The notes beneath the pieces were generated by a model, which was given only the letters and a program-made list of their open reading frames with translations, had not been told where the DNA came from and did no database searches. DNA of 64,000 nucleotides. It comes from Sipunculus nudus. Lineage: Eukaryota; Annelida; Sipuncula; Golfingiida; Sipunculidae. Location of the stretch: assembly GCA_026874595.1 (NCBI GenBank), contig CM049312.1, positions 57,479,429 to 57,543,428 of the forward strand, written 5' to 3'. How positions within the stretch are numbered: position 1 is the stretch's first letter; each line of letters opens with the position of its first letter. This document shows positions 46,395-58,369 of this stretch, in pieces. Made by a program: the position numbers and the translations under genes.

Positions 46395-46779
46395 ACATAA
46401 AGAATAATTGATAAGTAATTAGTTCATGCATGGTAATATCATGTAATGACTTACTCATCAGTTTGGTCAATTGTTTATGTTACTTGTTGTTAATATCAGT
46501 GGTCAAATATTTTTATTATTTGATGAAAAGAAGGTTACAATTAGGTTTGTAGCTTTTTTCCCCTTTCCTCCTGTACCTCAGAGATAGCTCCTTTCCTCGA
46601 AAAGAGATATGAAAAAGTGTTTAAAAGAATTATCCGATGAAGTAATATGTCGCATCTCATTTAAGGTGGTACTGCAAGCACAGCAAAATCATCATTATAG
46701 AGAGGAAAATTATTAATTTAGTTTGTATATAGTTATTATGTGTAGTATTCAAATAATTACCTTCAATGTTCAGTTTCCA

Positions 46780-47215
46780 TGCAAACACAGGTTTCCCATT
46801 TTTTTAATGGGATACATGGGTGCCAAGTTAATTGATACTTGTTTACATATAGAACATATTCAAATAATTCAAATATCAGTTTGAAGGTGTGCCGGTCGTG
46901 TCCATTGACCATGAAAACATAGGTTCCGACACTTGCTGCGTGTAGACTGGATACTTAAGTGCATAATATGATATATAAATGATTTTTCTCTAATGGTCGA
47001 TGCGAATTTGAATCATAAGTAAATTATATTCAAAATATCAATTTGCAATTGTGTATTTATAATCCCTGGCTATGAAAACATAGATCTGGACACTTTTTTA
47101 ATCTAATTTGTGTTCATCGTTACATCGATACAGGGAAGGAAATAATTTTTTTTTCAATGGTGAAAGCTCATTTGCATATTATGCAAATCAGACGTATTTT
47201 CCCTCTTAGAATATT
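46780..47215 (-). repeat. About 161-bp satellite-like units, reverse orientation
   Basis: CATGAAAACATAGGTTCCGAC (start 46910) and TATGAAAACATAGATCTGGA (47071) are 161 bp apart and match, as reverse complement, the CCTAGGCTTTCATGGTC word of the array at 51600. The ATTTGCATAT word ending each unit is also present (near 47170). Two diverged units and a partial one. Confidence 0.7.
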
Positions 47216-47219
47216 TTCT

Positions 47220-48746
47220 TGTTGAACTGCATTACAGTGAAAAAATAATTTTGCTTTATTGCAAACTATATGTCCGTCTTTTCCACCTAGGAATGAATGG
47301 GTACTGGTCATGGGCCGCACAGGGCGGCAGGTAAATGTAGAACAACATTCTAGAACCTAATATGGCCTTTTGTGCTGTATGCTCGGAAGAGAACGGGAGA
47401 AAACTACAAGATTGAACAGACCCGTAAGAATGGGGAGGTGAAGGTAAAGTCGAAATGAGACTAACACCGTTGGGTATACCAGACTATAAACCCCCGACCT
47501 TTAACTGGAACTAGCTTCTGGGCCCATCCACGGGTCAGATCAGATATAAGTAGAAACGATTTCACTTTAAATGTATTTAAGGCAAACTAAACTCTGCCAG
47601 GAAGAAAGAGAAAAGACAAGCACAAGTATTATAATCTGGTATGATTGTAGGAATATGAACGTAAATCGGTATTACTCATTTATGGGTTTCCTCAAATATT
47701 GATTTTATTACGTAATTTAAATAGTTTGCAACATATACTTTTGTTTCATTCTTGTCACTCAGGCCACTATGCCTCATTCCTTCCCTGCAATTTTTTTTTA
47801 ATTATCTATTATTATATTAAGAAAATATTACCATATTTCAAAGGACACAAAATGTGAAACAAACTTTAGCAAGCAACTCGTAGTTGTTTCACATTTGTAT
47901 GATAAAATGAAATCTGGTTGTATTTAAAAATAATGCTTAAAATTTTACTTTTTCTCACTTACATGTAAGTAGGACACAATTGTTGATAAATAAGTGATAA
48001 GGCATGAAAAAGGTCTTTTCTTTTTATCTTAGCTGCCCTAATCTTGTCAGACGTCATCTATAGATAGGCCTAAAAGCAGAAAAAAATCAAAATAGGAATG
48101 GATTAGCTAAAAAAAGGAGGCACAGATGATACAAACTTAACGAGGAATTGGGATAGGAAAATAGAAGCAAAACAGTGTTTTAATCGGGAGACCTTAGAGA
48201 GGAAGGGAAAAATCGACATAAAAACCTATATCCTTCAAAAGGGGCTTGTTTCATAAGGAATACTCCATAACATAAGGAATACTCTAATTTTTTTGTGCAT
48301 GAGGCGTCTACTTTTCTCACTCCAGGAGTTGACCTTATATTTCCTATATTGAGACATGGATGGTCCTTTCTGACTTGATGTGAATCTTGACCTTTCATAA
48401 CGTTTCCCGCACGTGTACTGGATAGCAATTGTTATTTGCCCTGTTTATTCAATGAGTGATAATTGTGAACTCAGAAATTTAAACTAGATGTAATTAATGA
48501 TTTAGGGCAAACCTTTGATATCTAGGCCAGTACCTAGACAGTCAATCAAAATTCTTGGAAATCCAACAAGAACCGGGAAGATCATGGATCCTGTCATTTA
48601 ATGAAAACTAAATCATTTGCGGACTAAAAGGGTAAGTGATGAAGGCGCTCAGTCCTTTCCCTGATATCAAAAAATGGATATGCGTCTATATAGTCGGGAT
48701 GGGGGTTATATCCACCACTGTTTTAGCAAGGGAGATAATGCTATCC

Positions 48747-48748
<2 letters not shown>
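47220..48748. other. AT-rich non-coding stretch
   Basis: Nothing recognised. Confidence 0.5.

Positions 48749-48808
<60 letters not shown>
48749..48808. repeat. (AT)n microsatellite
   Basis: About 30 AT units. It abuts a 203-bp duplication. Confidence 0.97.
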
Positions 48809-48812
<4 letters not shown>

Positions 48813-49211
48813 AATAAAATACATTAATAATTAAAACTGCAGATTTTGGTTCCTTTTCTCAGTTAAATATTATATATCTAAACCTGGCTTAGAAGTAACC
48901 TATATGGTTAACATTATACTTTATTAAAAAAAAACCCCACAAACTTTATTTTAATATATTTGATATGTGTCAAAAAGGCAATATAAAGTATATATCTTTA
49001 GATATATATACTGGAATAAAATACATGAATAATTATTACTGCAGACTTTGGTTCCATTTCTGAGTTAAATATTATATATCTAAACCTGGCTTAGAAGTAA
49101 CCTATATGGTTAACATTATACTTTATTTTAAAAAAAACTAAACCTTAATTTTAATATATTTGATATGTGTCAGAAAGGCAATATAAAGTATATATCTTTA
49201 GATATGTATAT
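48809..49211 (+). repeat. Tandem duplication, 203-bp unit
   Basis: Copies 48809-49011 and 49012-49211 share long identical stretches, including TATCTAAACCTGGCTTAGAA, GTAACCTATATGGTTAACAT and GCAATATAAAGTATATATC. Differences are few, mostly in A-runs, so the duplication is recent. Each copy ends in a GATATATATA or GATATGTATA run, and an (AT)n tract precedes the first. Confidence 0.95.
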
Positions 49212-50050
49212 ATATATGTGTTTATTAAAATGTTGTCCCTCAAACACAAGTCACCCCCTCGCACCCATATAAAAACTCAAGGTCGCATCTGTACACGTGC
49301 GCGTGTGTTTGTGTGTAATATAATGTTTTTTGTAAAATATTTGGTGGCCTTGTCTGTATTTTACCACCTTCATGTGACATATGTGACTAATAAATATATA
49401 ATAAGTTCCTTTTGATATGTATACAGTTAAACTACCTGGATTGTTAAATGATGAAACATAAATGAAACAACTTAGGATATTAGGAAGAAAAATTATAAAA
49501 TCAGCATTAATTAAAATGTTTGTCTCTGTAGAAACTATAATCGTTGCTAGTGCAATGATTGCTCGTCCGTCTTCGCTTGTTGGACCCGGTGCAAGTTGGT
49601 CTGGCGCTGACCTGGGAAGGCGTCTTGGATCTCTTTGCGCTTTGCAAGGTGTGGCATTCTAAGCGTCTTTCGCTTCTTAATTCTATCAGTATCTTCTATT
49701 TTCCCTTACAAGACCGGATCAACCAAAATTCATCCTGACCTATTTTGTCGTTGCTCAGGGAGCTGGTGCGGATCCGACCTTGTCGGATTTTAACATGACC
49801 ATCTCGGGAGCCGACTTTACTTTAAGCTGCGGAAACTTAATAAAACTAACTGATGATTACTATAATTTTTAGACTAAGGACATCGTTGACTACTTGACTA
49901 TAGTATACTATCACAGTATACTTTCATAGCATTCTTTATACACATATAGCTCGGCCTAATCTGCTAAAGGTTACATGATGGATAATATAAACAATACAAT
50001 ATATTTTGAGCAATATTTTATTATATAATATTCACATGTTCTCACTTCTT
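49212..50050. other. Non-coding stretch with a GC-richer patch 49540-49860
   Basis: The patch contains CCCGGTGCAAGTTGGTCTGG and GGAGCTGGTGCGGATCCGAC. No frame is recognisable, and I could not assign it to an RNA gene. Confidence 0.4.
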
Positions 50051-50052
50051 TA

Positions 50053-50130
50053 GCAGGATTATTATTATTATTATACATGTATTTCTATAGCGCAAAATTG
50101 ACACGGAGAACATGCTCGAAAGCGTTTTAC
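50053..50130 (+). repeat. (ATT)n-headed repeat with TATAGCGC motif
   Basis: ATTATTATTATTATACATGT is followed by TTTCTATAGCGCAAAATTG and AAAGCGTTTTACATAAAA. This is the arrangement of a common invertebrate repeat (TTTATATAGCGC...GCGCTTTACA) as I recall it. Confidence 0.55.
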
Positions 50131-50330
50131 ATAAAAAGAGGAAAGTATAATATTAAAATGACACAGCATGAATTATAGATGAATAGATAATGATAGGATT
50201 AAGATAACCAGTTTGGTGTCCACTTGACAGATCTTAATTTTTTTCATTAATAACAACTTTCAGTCAATCGCCCTTTTATTTATATACTGTATACTGTACT
50301 GATTTTTGGCCTGCACAACAGCTTTACACG

Positions 50331-50352
50331 CCCCCCCCCCCCCCCCCCCCCC
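50331..50352. repeat. C22 homopolymer
   Basis: The longest C-run in the window. Confidence 0.98.
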
Positions 50353-50778
50353 GTTTTATTCGTCACACTGTATTACGAAATCCGAATTGCGACATCCAGG
50401 TAAGGGGAGTTCACCTGCTTGATTCTCGATACGCGTAGTTTCTGATAGACGGTAATGTGGCAGACCCTTCCCGATTTTATGGGTTATACCAGTTTGTCAG
50501 GATTTATGGAAGCATAATGGATAAGGACAGCCCTTGCGACACACTTGGTATCGTTCGTCACACTTAAAGACCAAAAACGGCCATTTCCCAATCGTGGACA
50601 CAGAGAAGTCTCGTGACAAAGCTCGCGTGCAACCACCGTCAAATATGATATGAATTCTTAAATAGCTAAAATATTAAATAAAGACATTAAAACATGTTTA
50701 AATTTTGCTGATAAACCCTTTTTTTAATATTTTCTAATACTATCTTACATAAACTTTCATTTACCCGTAACCAGTTAT

Positions 50779-50815
50779 CCCCCCCCCCCAAAAAAAAACA
50801 AAAAAAAAAAAAAAA
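50779..50815. repeat. C11 then A-rich run
   Basis: C11 passes directly into about 26 A with one C interruption. Confidence 0.95.
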
Positions 50816-51150
50816 CAGACAATACAGTTAAACATGATGTTTTATTACATAACTCAAACCTAAAGATAAGAACAGAAATATGAACATATGTTAATCTTGA
50901 TTCATATCTTTCTTCAATAAAAAATTTACTTACGCCTCGTCTCTGATAGTATAAATACATTCTGGATGTGTCCACTAGAGAAGACTTCGCCTTCATTGTG
51001 TGTGCACACAGGTGTGTCCAGGCACCTGAAATTAACACACAATGTCTTGCAAGTTTCAGTGTCACAGCTGGCGTTGATCGCTCCAAAGTAAAGTTGATTC
51101 AGGCAGATTTCATCCTCAATATGCATCTTTATGTCCGAGGTATATATATT

Positions 51151-51153
<3 letters not shown>

Positions 51154-51200
<47 letters not shown>

Positions 51201-51331
51201 AATACATATACACATAAACACGTACAGGTGATCCGATGAATGCATAAACCGTAACGGCATAAATGTTTATGCAATCAATGCATGGCTATGGCACATATTG
51301 AGTCAAGCAAACAGTTTGCATAAAATAAAAA

Positions 51332-51368
<37 letters not shown>

Positions 51369-51423
51369 AACAAACATACACACACAGGTGATCGGATGAA
51401 TAAATGCAGCGTAACGGCTTAGC
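51154..51423 (+). repeat. 160-bp duplication that includes its own (AT)n tract
   Basis: (TA)n 51154-51196 is followed by ACAGGTGATCCGATGAATGC and CGTAACGGC. (AT)n 51334-51365 is followed by ACAGGTGATCGGATGAATAA and CGTAACGGC. The CAGGTGATC words are 160 bp apart (51225 and 51385). The block of microsatellite plus flank was thus copied as a unit. Confidence 0.8.
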
Positions 51424-51599
51424 GAATATTAATCTCAAGAATATAAGCTTAATTATGATTAATTATGACCCGCTGATCGGGTCGAGTTGGCGCCTGTATA
51501 TATTCAACAGCGAACCTATGAGTTGTTTAAAATACAAATTTTTTTTACGGAATTGTGATGGTAGGGGTCAAAGGAAAATTTTTAGCTGGATCATTCTGA

Positions 51600-52310
51600 C
51601 GACGACCTTGGGCAATTTTTGTAATATGCAAATGAAGGCCGCTATTGGAGAAAATTCTATTGTCTGTAATATCTCCAGAGCTAACCAACATATCTTGTCC
51701 TACCTTGTGTCTAGCCCTAAATGTTCATGGCCAAAGATTGAAATGAAACAATATCAAGAACGATTTATCTCATATTTAAAATTTTTATATGCAGATTAAG
51801 GCCGCATTTGAAGAAAAGTTTACTTACTTTGAGATCTTTAGTACTAACAATGATAACTGGTCGAACAATATGTCTAGACCTAGGCTTTCATGGTCAAAGA
51901 TTCAAAGGAAGCAACACGTAGAACGGTTTATTTTGTATTTTACATTTGATATGCAAATCAGGGCCGCCATAGTTAAAAATTCTAATTTCTTTAATAAGTC
52001 AAGAACTCATTATGATAATTGGTCAAATATTGTGTCTACACCTAGGTTTTTATTGTCAGAGCATCATTACCAAAGGCAAACCGAACCATTGATGAAACCC
52101 CCTTTATTCAATATTGCAGCTGGAAACTTTGGTAACTGGTAAAAACGATATCCTAGGTGTTCATAACCAAGATTATTATAAGACCATCGAGAAATAAAAT
52201 CATCATCTCCCGCATTCTCAAAAGAACTAACTATAATATTTAGTCAAACATTATATCAAGACTTAGGTTTTCACAGTGACTGATTCAAACAAAACCCTAT
52301 AAAAAAAGTT
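51600..52310 (+). repeat. About 162-bp tandem satellite-like repeat, 3-4 units
   Basis: ATGCA(A/G)AT...GGCCGC starts units at 51626, 51789 and 51951 (periods 163 and 162). Each has a CTAGACCTAGGCTTTCATGGTC-like block about 90-100 bp in, and a fourth, eroded unit shows TCAAGACTTAGGTTTTCA near 52260. Two long frames (131 and 117 codons) run through the units and read as diverged copies of the same peptide, explained by the repeat and not by a gene. Unit length, dispersal and motif order recall the bivalve 160-bp core repeats of pearl-type elements and the BIV160 satellite; this link is from memory. Confidence 0.85.
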
Positions 52311-52407
52311 TTTAAGTGTATGTTAATTTTTTTCTAAATGAAGGCTTTCCTTAAACAAAAAGAATTTCTGCAATATTTCGTAAGACACGTTGATAACATG
52401 AATTGAC

Positions 52408-52560
52408 TGCGACGTAGCCCAGTGGCTGGGGCATTAGTTTTCGCAGCCGAAGGGGCACGGTTAAATAAAAATATATTGCCATTAGGGCAAATGCTGAAAG
52501 GGCGATATCACGACATGATGTCTTCACGACAGTTTATGACCGTGTTATACACAACATTAT
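52408..52560 (+). repeat. tRNA-derived SINE, copy 3
   Basis: GCGACGTAGCCCAGTGGCTGG is the A-box region. The B-box is decayed (GGGGCACGGTTAAATAA). The body carries ATGATGTCTTCACGAC and GTTTATGACCGTG, matching CTGATGTCGTAACGACCGG and TTATGACAC of copy 2. Confidence 0.7.
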
Positions 52561-53324
52561 ATTCTTAAATTAATCAAAACGACCAAATTTCATGTCCTTT
52601 TATCATGTCATTCTCTTTCAATGCACAGGGAAAAATTGTAAGAAACATGTTATTTTGACCAGTCACACCTCATTGTCACAGATTTTCACAAGATAACAAA
52701 TAAAAAAAATATTTCCTTCATTTGCACATTATGAACGAAAAATCATTGAGGCAAAGTCACATTATAACTATTTAAAACAATAATGTTTGAAAAATAAGCC
52801 TTCCAAAAAGATCAAGATTATATATTGTTAGCTTTTGTGCATATTATATCATCAGATGTCTTGCGTTTTGTATAAATACATTATTAGAATAGGAAAAATG
52901 ACAGGATAACTTAAACCTGACAAAACTGCTATTGTAATCACATGCCTTTATTTTTTTTGTTGCTACAGGCATAGACCGTAAATAGAACTTTTAGTACATC
53001 TCGAGACCAGGGGACGAGTAGCTTTTCCATTGTCAATTAGTATTATCCCTGGAGCTAGGTTTTATCGAGGAATAGGGAGTTTTTCACCAGATCCGATCAA
53101 ATGATATCGGACCATGCAGGCAGGCCATTATCAATGCTATTTTTTTAATATACATCAGTGTTTGAGAAATGTAGAAGTTTAATTATACACTGAAGGGACT
53201 GGAAATGAAGTATATTATAGACACGAGTATGTTTGTCAAAGGCCAAACCGCCAGAATCAAGCGTAAGGCATACCAAAATAGGAATTCTAAAAACTAATAG
53301 GGGGAAAGTAAATTTTCTTTAATG

Positions 53325-53440
53325 GCGGCCAGAATTTGCATATCAAATTTTAAAATATAAGAATTAAACCGTTGCTTTAATGGTTTAATCTGAATCTTTT
53401 ACCATGAAACCCTAATTTATTTTCATGAATGATTTTTTGC
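53325..53440 (-). repeat. Single reversed unit of the 162-bp family
   Basis: AATGGCGGCCAGAATTTGCA and ATCTTTTACCATGAAACCCTA are the reverse complements of the unit start and of the CATGGTC block, at fitting distance. Confidence 0.6.
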
Positions 53441-53621
53441 TACTTTTCGATTAATATAGGCAAATTTCGGTTCCTCATATATTGATTCTGGGGGAAAAAA
53501 CAGATTTTCGGAAAAACGAGATACGGAAATTCGAGGCTCTACTGTATATATAGTGATGGGGAAATTTATTTGCTTATGAACTAAACTTTTAATCTCAACA
53601 TGCAGATAATGATATAATTAG

Positions 53622-54410
53622 TGTTACGGAACCTAATATCAACAGATCACGTAGTCGTGACGAGCATAAATTTTGTCATGGAGATAAAAAAAAATCAGAT
53701 TCTGTAACACTAGGCAGCGTGAAATGTCTAGGGGAATGAATAAAGAAGTCAGTGGATTTTGTTAACAAATAATAATAATTTATTCTTAAAACAACTCATT
53801 ACAATACACTTAATCAATACAATTTCACATTATAACAACAGTACAACAGCAAATCAATACAGTTACACAGTAAAATAAATAAAGTGTACAGTACCTGGAT
53901 ACCACCACTGTCACAGCTATATAAGTCCTTTAAAGCATTTAATCCAAATGAACAGTTCACATGAATGTTCTCAGAGAATAATATTCCAGTGCAATCACAA
54001 AATCAAATAATTGTAATCCAAAAGTGAAGTCCTGGTAGTGATCCCAAAGGCAAACTGAAGACTAATTAAAATCCGTCACAAATTTCGAAGAAGATCTATA
54101 ACTGCTGCACTTTGCGGAAAGGTCCACAAACTGACCCACACTCTTCTGTGTCCGCTGGAATATTTTTCTCTCTTCTCTCTCGGCTCTAAAACACAGCCCC
54201 TTATTTATAACTTTTCACCTCAAGCCAAGAACTTTCCAGTTCCCGAACAATCCAAAGAACCAAACAATACACACGTTACAGGAAACATCTAGAACAAAGA
54301 ACGATGTGTTTCTACATGTCAGGGTTCACAAGAGCTATGCGTGCTACACGAACCAAATGTCAACAACACATGGAGCATCCCTGCGCACAATAAAACAGAC
54401 ATATGTAACA
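53622..54410 (-). mobile_element. Solo LTR-like copy with 4-bp target duplication
   Basis: Begins TGTTACGGAACCTAATATCA and ends CATATGTAACA; the terminal 6 bp are perfect inverted repeats. TTAG stands on both sides (53618-53621 and 54411-54414), a clear 4-bp target duplication. In sense (reverse strand) it has TATAAATAA near 54202-54210, AATAAA at 53779-53784 and the TTCTTTATTCATTCCCCTAG block near the end. The length is 789 bp. No retroviral internal region flanks it, so it is a solo LTR, the usual product of recombination between two LTRs. Confidence 0.9.
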
Positions 54411-54414
54411 TTAG

Positions 54415-56505
54415 ATAAGTATATGATATTATATATCAGACAGAATCAATAGAGAATTCCGAGGCTTGACTGGATATATATACTTCCCCGGCCAAACAAT
54501 GTAAAACTTAAAGTCTCTAATGTGACTAAATGAAAGGCATTCCATGATTTAATGGGGAAATTGCGAGTTCTGAGTGGGTAACTGGTGTTGAAATTTCAGT
54601 CCTGCATGAAACTTTTTAAAATTATTTTCACAATTTGTATAGAATGTTATCGTGGTTGTGTGATGCCCTCTCATTCTCTTTCTTATTAAATCACACTTAA
54701 CTTGGTTAATAACAATCGTATTTTTGACTGGAGTTCACGGATTGAACCAGTAAAAACTTCCTTTTAGCTAGAAATTCCTTTCAGTATTTTGCATTATATG
54801 CTTGTTGTCAGATTGAACCTTACAGGAAACTTATAATCACTAATATACATCATGTCCCGGTAGAATCCTACCTAAGAGACTTAAACTCTGAAACACCGAA
54901 AGCATTGATCTCCTTTCATTATGATGTATGAAATTACCTTAAAACAAAATAAAATTGAATATACAATTATATCGGTAGCCAGCTGTCCATTGTTTCTTAG
55001 CCTAAACACCTGATAACCCGACCAAGCTATGGTTAAAATTCTCTCCTGCAATTGGCCAAACGCACCTACTGAATACTGATATGTCTAAGCCATTACCTAG
55101 AATATTAATGCTAAATCAGCTTGGGGAAAATTATGCACGTATTTAAGCAGCCTTTGACTCTCACATAATAGCAGGTCTGTATCTCTCCATTTGAGATATC
55201 ATGTAGTCTTGTTAGTCAGTACCGACATAGGTCATGCTTAATACATAATGTCAGCCGCGACTTATTGCTGAAATCAGTTGATTCTGTTTCTAACTCTAAT
55301 CACGACACGGACTGAGAAACAGGAAATAGCTGTCAATGGCAAATATTCATATAAGCGTGACAAATGAAACTTTAAATACGTCAAAATACATCCACATACA
55401 TCAATGTACCCATGTATGTTTTGTATATAGGACTGTCTCTGGTAGGCCTACAAACGAATTAATTACCCAAAAGCCAAATATTTTGTGCGATTTGACCACC
55501 GATGTTAAACACACCTATTTGCAAGTTGTTTTAAATTCCTTTTTGATGTTTATGGTAAGCAATCTTATCTATTTAAATCGGGGGTAAAAAGGTCCCCCAC
55601 AAAGTGTATGTCTAACCTTTATTATGTCATAAATTTGATGCACATCTCTGATGTCGATATTTTACTTCGAACATTGGATTATTTATTACTTGACAATAGA
55701 ATAACCGAGGCGGAAAACCCCTTCATATCAAGGAGGACTATGAAAAATCAATCTACCAATAGCGGAAATACCGAACCGAATTGAAAGCTCCGAAAGTTTA
55801 TGATGATGTAGCTACATTATTCAATATGTTGACTCTAGCCTCTTGGGCTTTCTTATATAAAAACATGTTTGTAGAGCTAGCAAAGCATTTAAGCGAGGAC
55901 TTCACTGGGTCTTAAATAGTATGCGATATATATTGTGATATTAAACTGTAACAGTATTTGTTTTTTTTTTTGTTTTTTTACGATCTCCCGGCATACTGCC
56001 AGCCTGTCAATCAATTAGGCTTAGCTGACCCAGTGAACATCCCTCCAGATAAGTGCAGCTCTGTTAAGTTGTTTTAGTATGGGTTCTCGCCTCACGATAA
56101 TTGTCCCCCAAAGCAGCCTGTGTATACAGCAGGTCTCTCTACTGGGGAAAGTTGTAAGGAACGACTAGAGGCCTGGGGTCAGTTATCGATATAATCAGCA
56201 CTGACCAACGACAAAAACGTTATAAATAATCGACCTGAGATAATTGAAAAATATTGATACTTTATGACAACAATTCTTTTTAAATTAAAACTTAAATTAT
56301 TGCTGCGAGTCCACAGAAACACAATTACCGCATTGCTTTGTTGAGAGCAATAAAAAGGTTACATCTTTCTACAGATCTTAATTTGCATTGACATATCTTG
56401 ATAGACCCATGTTTTCCATGGAATACCGTTCAAGAATGATTTGAAACTTTCTGGGTTTGCTATATCACTTAAAAAAAAGATTGCATTGATTGTTTATACA
56501 GAACG
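54415..56505. other. AT-rich non-coding stretch
   Basis: At 54451-54475 the words GAATTCCGAGGCTTGACTGGATA resemble in layout the AATTCGAGGCTCTACTGTATA at 53528-53550, maybe two ends of pogo-like elements. No gene supported. Confidence 0.4.
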
Positions 56506-56507
56506 AA

Positions 56508-57016
56508 GTCAGAGGCATCGATTATCATATCGTTTCGTGTTAGAGCCACCAATAATCGCACTGATACTTTGTCAGAGCCATCGATCCCCATATTGTTTCT
56601 GGTTAGAGCCATTAATAATCCCAGTTACTCCTTGTCACGTCCATTGATAACCCATTCATTTTTGTCAGATCCATCGATTATCATATCGTTTCTTGTCAGA
56701 GCAATCGTTGGTCCTAATTATTCTTGTCAAAGCCATCGATAATCCCATGTATTCCTGTGTGAGCCATAGGTAATTCCATTTATTCTTGTCACAGCCATCG
56801 ATAAATATATAGTTTCATATCCGAACCATCGGTAATCCCAATTATTCTTGTCATAGCAATCGAGAATCTCATTTATACTTGTCAAAACCATCAATAATCC
56901 TATATATTCTTGTCAAAGCCATCGATAATCCCATTTATGCTTGTCAAAGCCATCGATAATCCCATTTATACTTGTCAAAGCCATTGATAATCGTATTTTT
57001 TTCATTGTCCGAAGCC
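56508..57016 (+). repeat. 31-bp minisatellite, about 17 units
   Basis: The unit is near GTCAAAGCCATCGATAATCC then CATTTATACTT. The spacing of the CCATCGAT word stays between about 29 and 33 bp. The last three units (56912-57003) are almost identical, while units at the left end are diverged. An isolated relative (GTCAGAGGTATCGATAATCG) lies at 57174. No coding frame runs through. Confidence 0.95.
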
Positions 57017-57019
57017 AAC

Positions 57020-57395
57020 AGAAAGGCTTTTAGTCGTAATTTTTCTTACCTAAAATTATCTTGATGGACTAAAAATCTGTGTTGTTATGTTTTCTGTGCA
57101 AAACAGTTTAGAGTGTGCTGTACTTGTTTTTATTGAAATGATAATAACTTTTAAGACATTTATATCTATTTTTGTCAGAGGTATCGATAATCGCACGGAT
57201 CGATCTATTGATTGATATATCGCACCAATATCAAGGAAACTCACGTGTAAGGCCCTCATTTCACGATATGATATTGACAAAAATGCAAGCTGCATTAAGT
57301 GACAAAGAGGCAGACAGACAGACAGATCTCGTAGGTTGTTTTCCTCACTTAACCCTAACAGGACTTTATGCCCATATACATATTGGCGAACACCC

Positions 57396-57435
<40 letters not shown>

Positions 57436-57799
57436 TATATTATACACAGAATGATACCATAGTATGCCTCAAGTCATTTACTTCTGTGCTGGGAACCGTC
57501 TGGGTTGGAAGCATTTCAGAAGATCTGACGTCGGTTCCTACCTGATTGACATCAGTGCATGTAGACTGGCCCAGTTCCTTGCAGTAGAACATAATTTCTA
57601 ATAGCAACCACTTACAAATTTTACATCAAAGGGATGGTTAAAGACATGACGTCCTTAAGATTTGGTAAGTTATTAACTACACTGTTTTTTGTGTGTTTTT
57701 CCTAAACTTGATATGTTAAAAGTATACTTCGATCCATATGTAGACAACTTATGGTACACATATTTTCCATTTTAAGTGCTTAAATGGGTTTTTATTCTG

Positions 57800-57852
<53 letters not shown>

Positions 57853-58338
57853 TACTATTTCTTAGAATATTTGATCAAAAAAGGCAGGACGTGTGCACCT
57901 TTTACGACCAATGTTAATAATACGTAGATTTACCAGCTGATAAAAATAAGGTTGCGTATATTTTAAAGAATTTTCATTAAACCATGTGGATAGCTTTCTT
58001 ATTGTCCACAGAGATGGATTGTGACCTTTGGTTGTTCTTTAATTATTTAATTATTTTATTATTCATAAGCAGAATTGATTATGGACCGGTTCATAAAATT
58101 CACCGTAGCACGTTTGCTCATAAATGGTTGGAGTCATAATCTCAGATTAATCTTAATTTCTTTCTGTTAAAACAAAGTTGTAAACCAAGTGACAAGTGCA
58201 GTCAAATTCCCATCGTCTTTTAAACGCTCGGATTCATTCGCTTAAAAGATTGTTGTCCTGTTCTGTTCTGGGCATGGGTTTAAATACTGATGATGGACTC
58301 GAGTCCGGACTGAGTCAAAATTTTTAGGGGCTCGGGGT
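57020..58338. other. AT-rich stretch with two (AT)n tracts
   Basis: (AT)n at 57400-57441 and 57803-57849. No gene supported. Confidence 0.6.
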
Positions 58339-58369
58339 TGGACTTGAGGTGGCGTCATTTCGGTCCTCT

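Noticed and set aside
51404-52142. Two long plus-strand frames (131 and 117 codons) as a repeat-protein gene
   Set aside because: They run through 162-bp satellite-like units whose 163-bp spacing shifts frame, and similar units elsewhere are full of stops.
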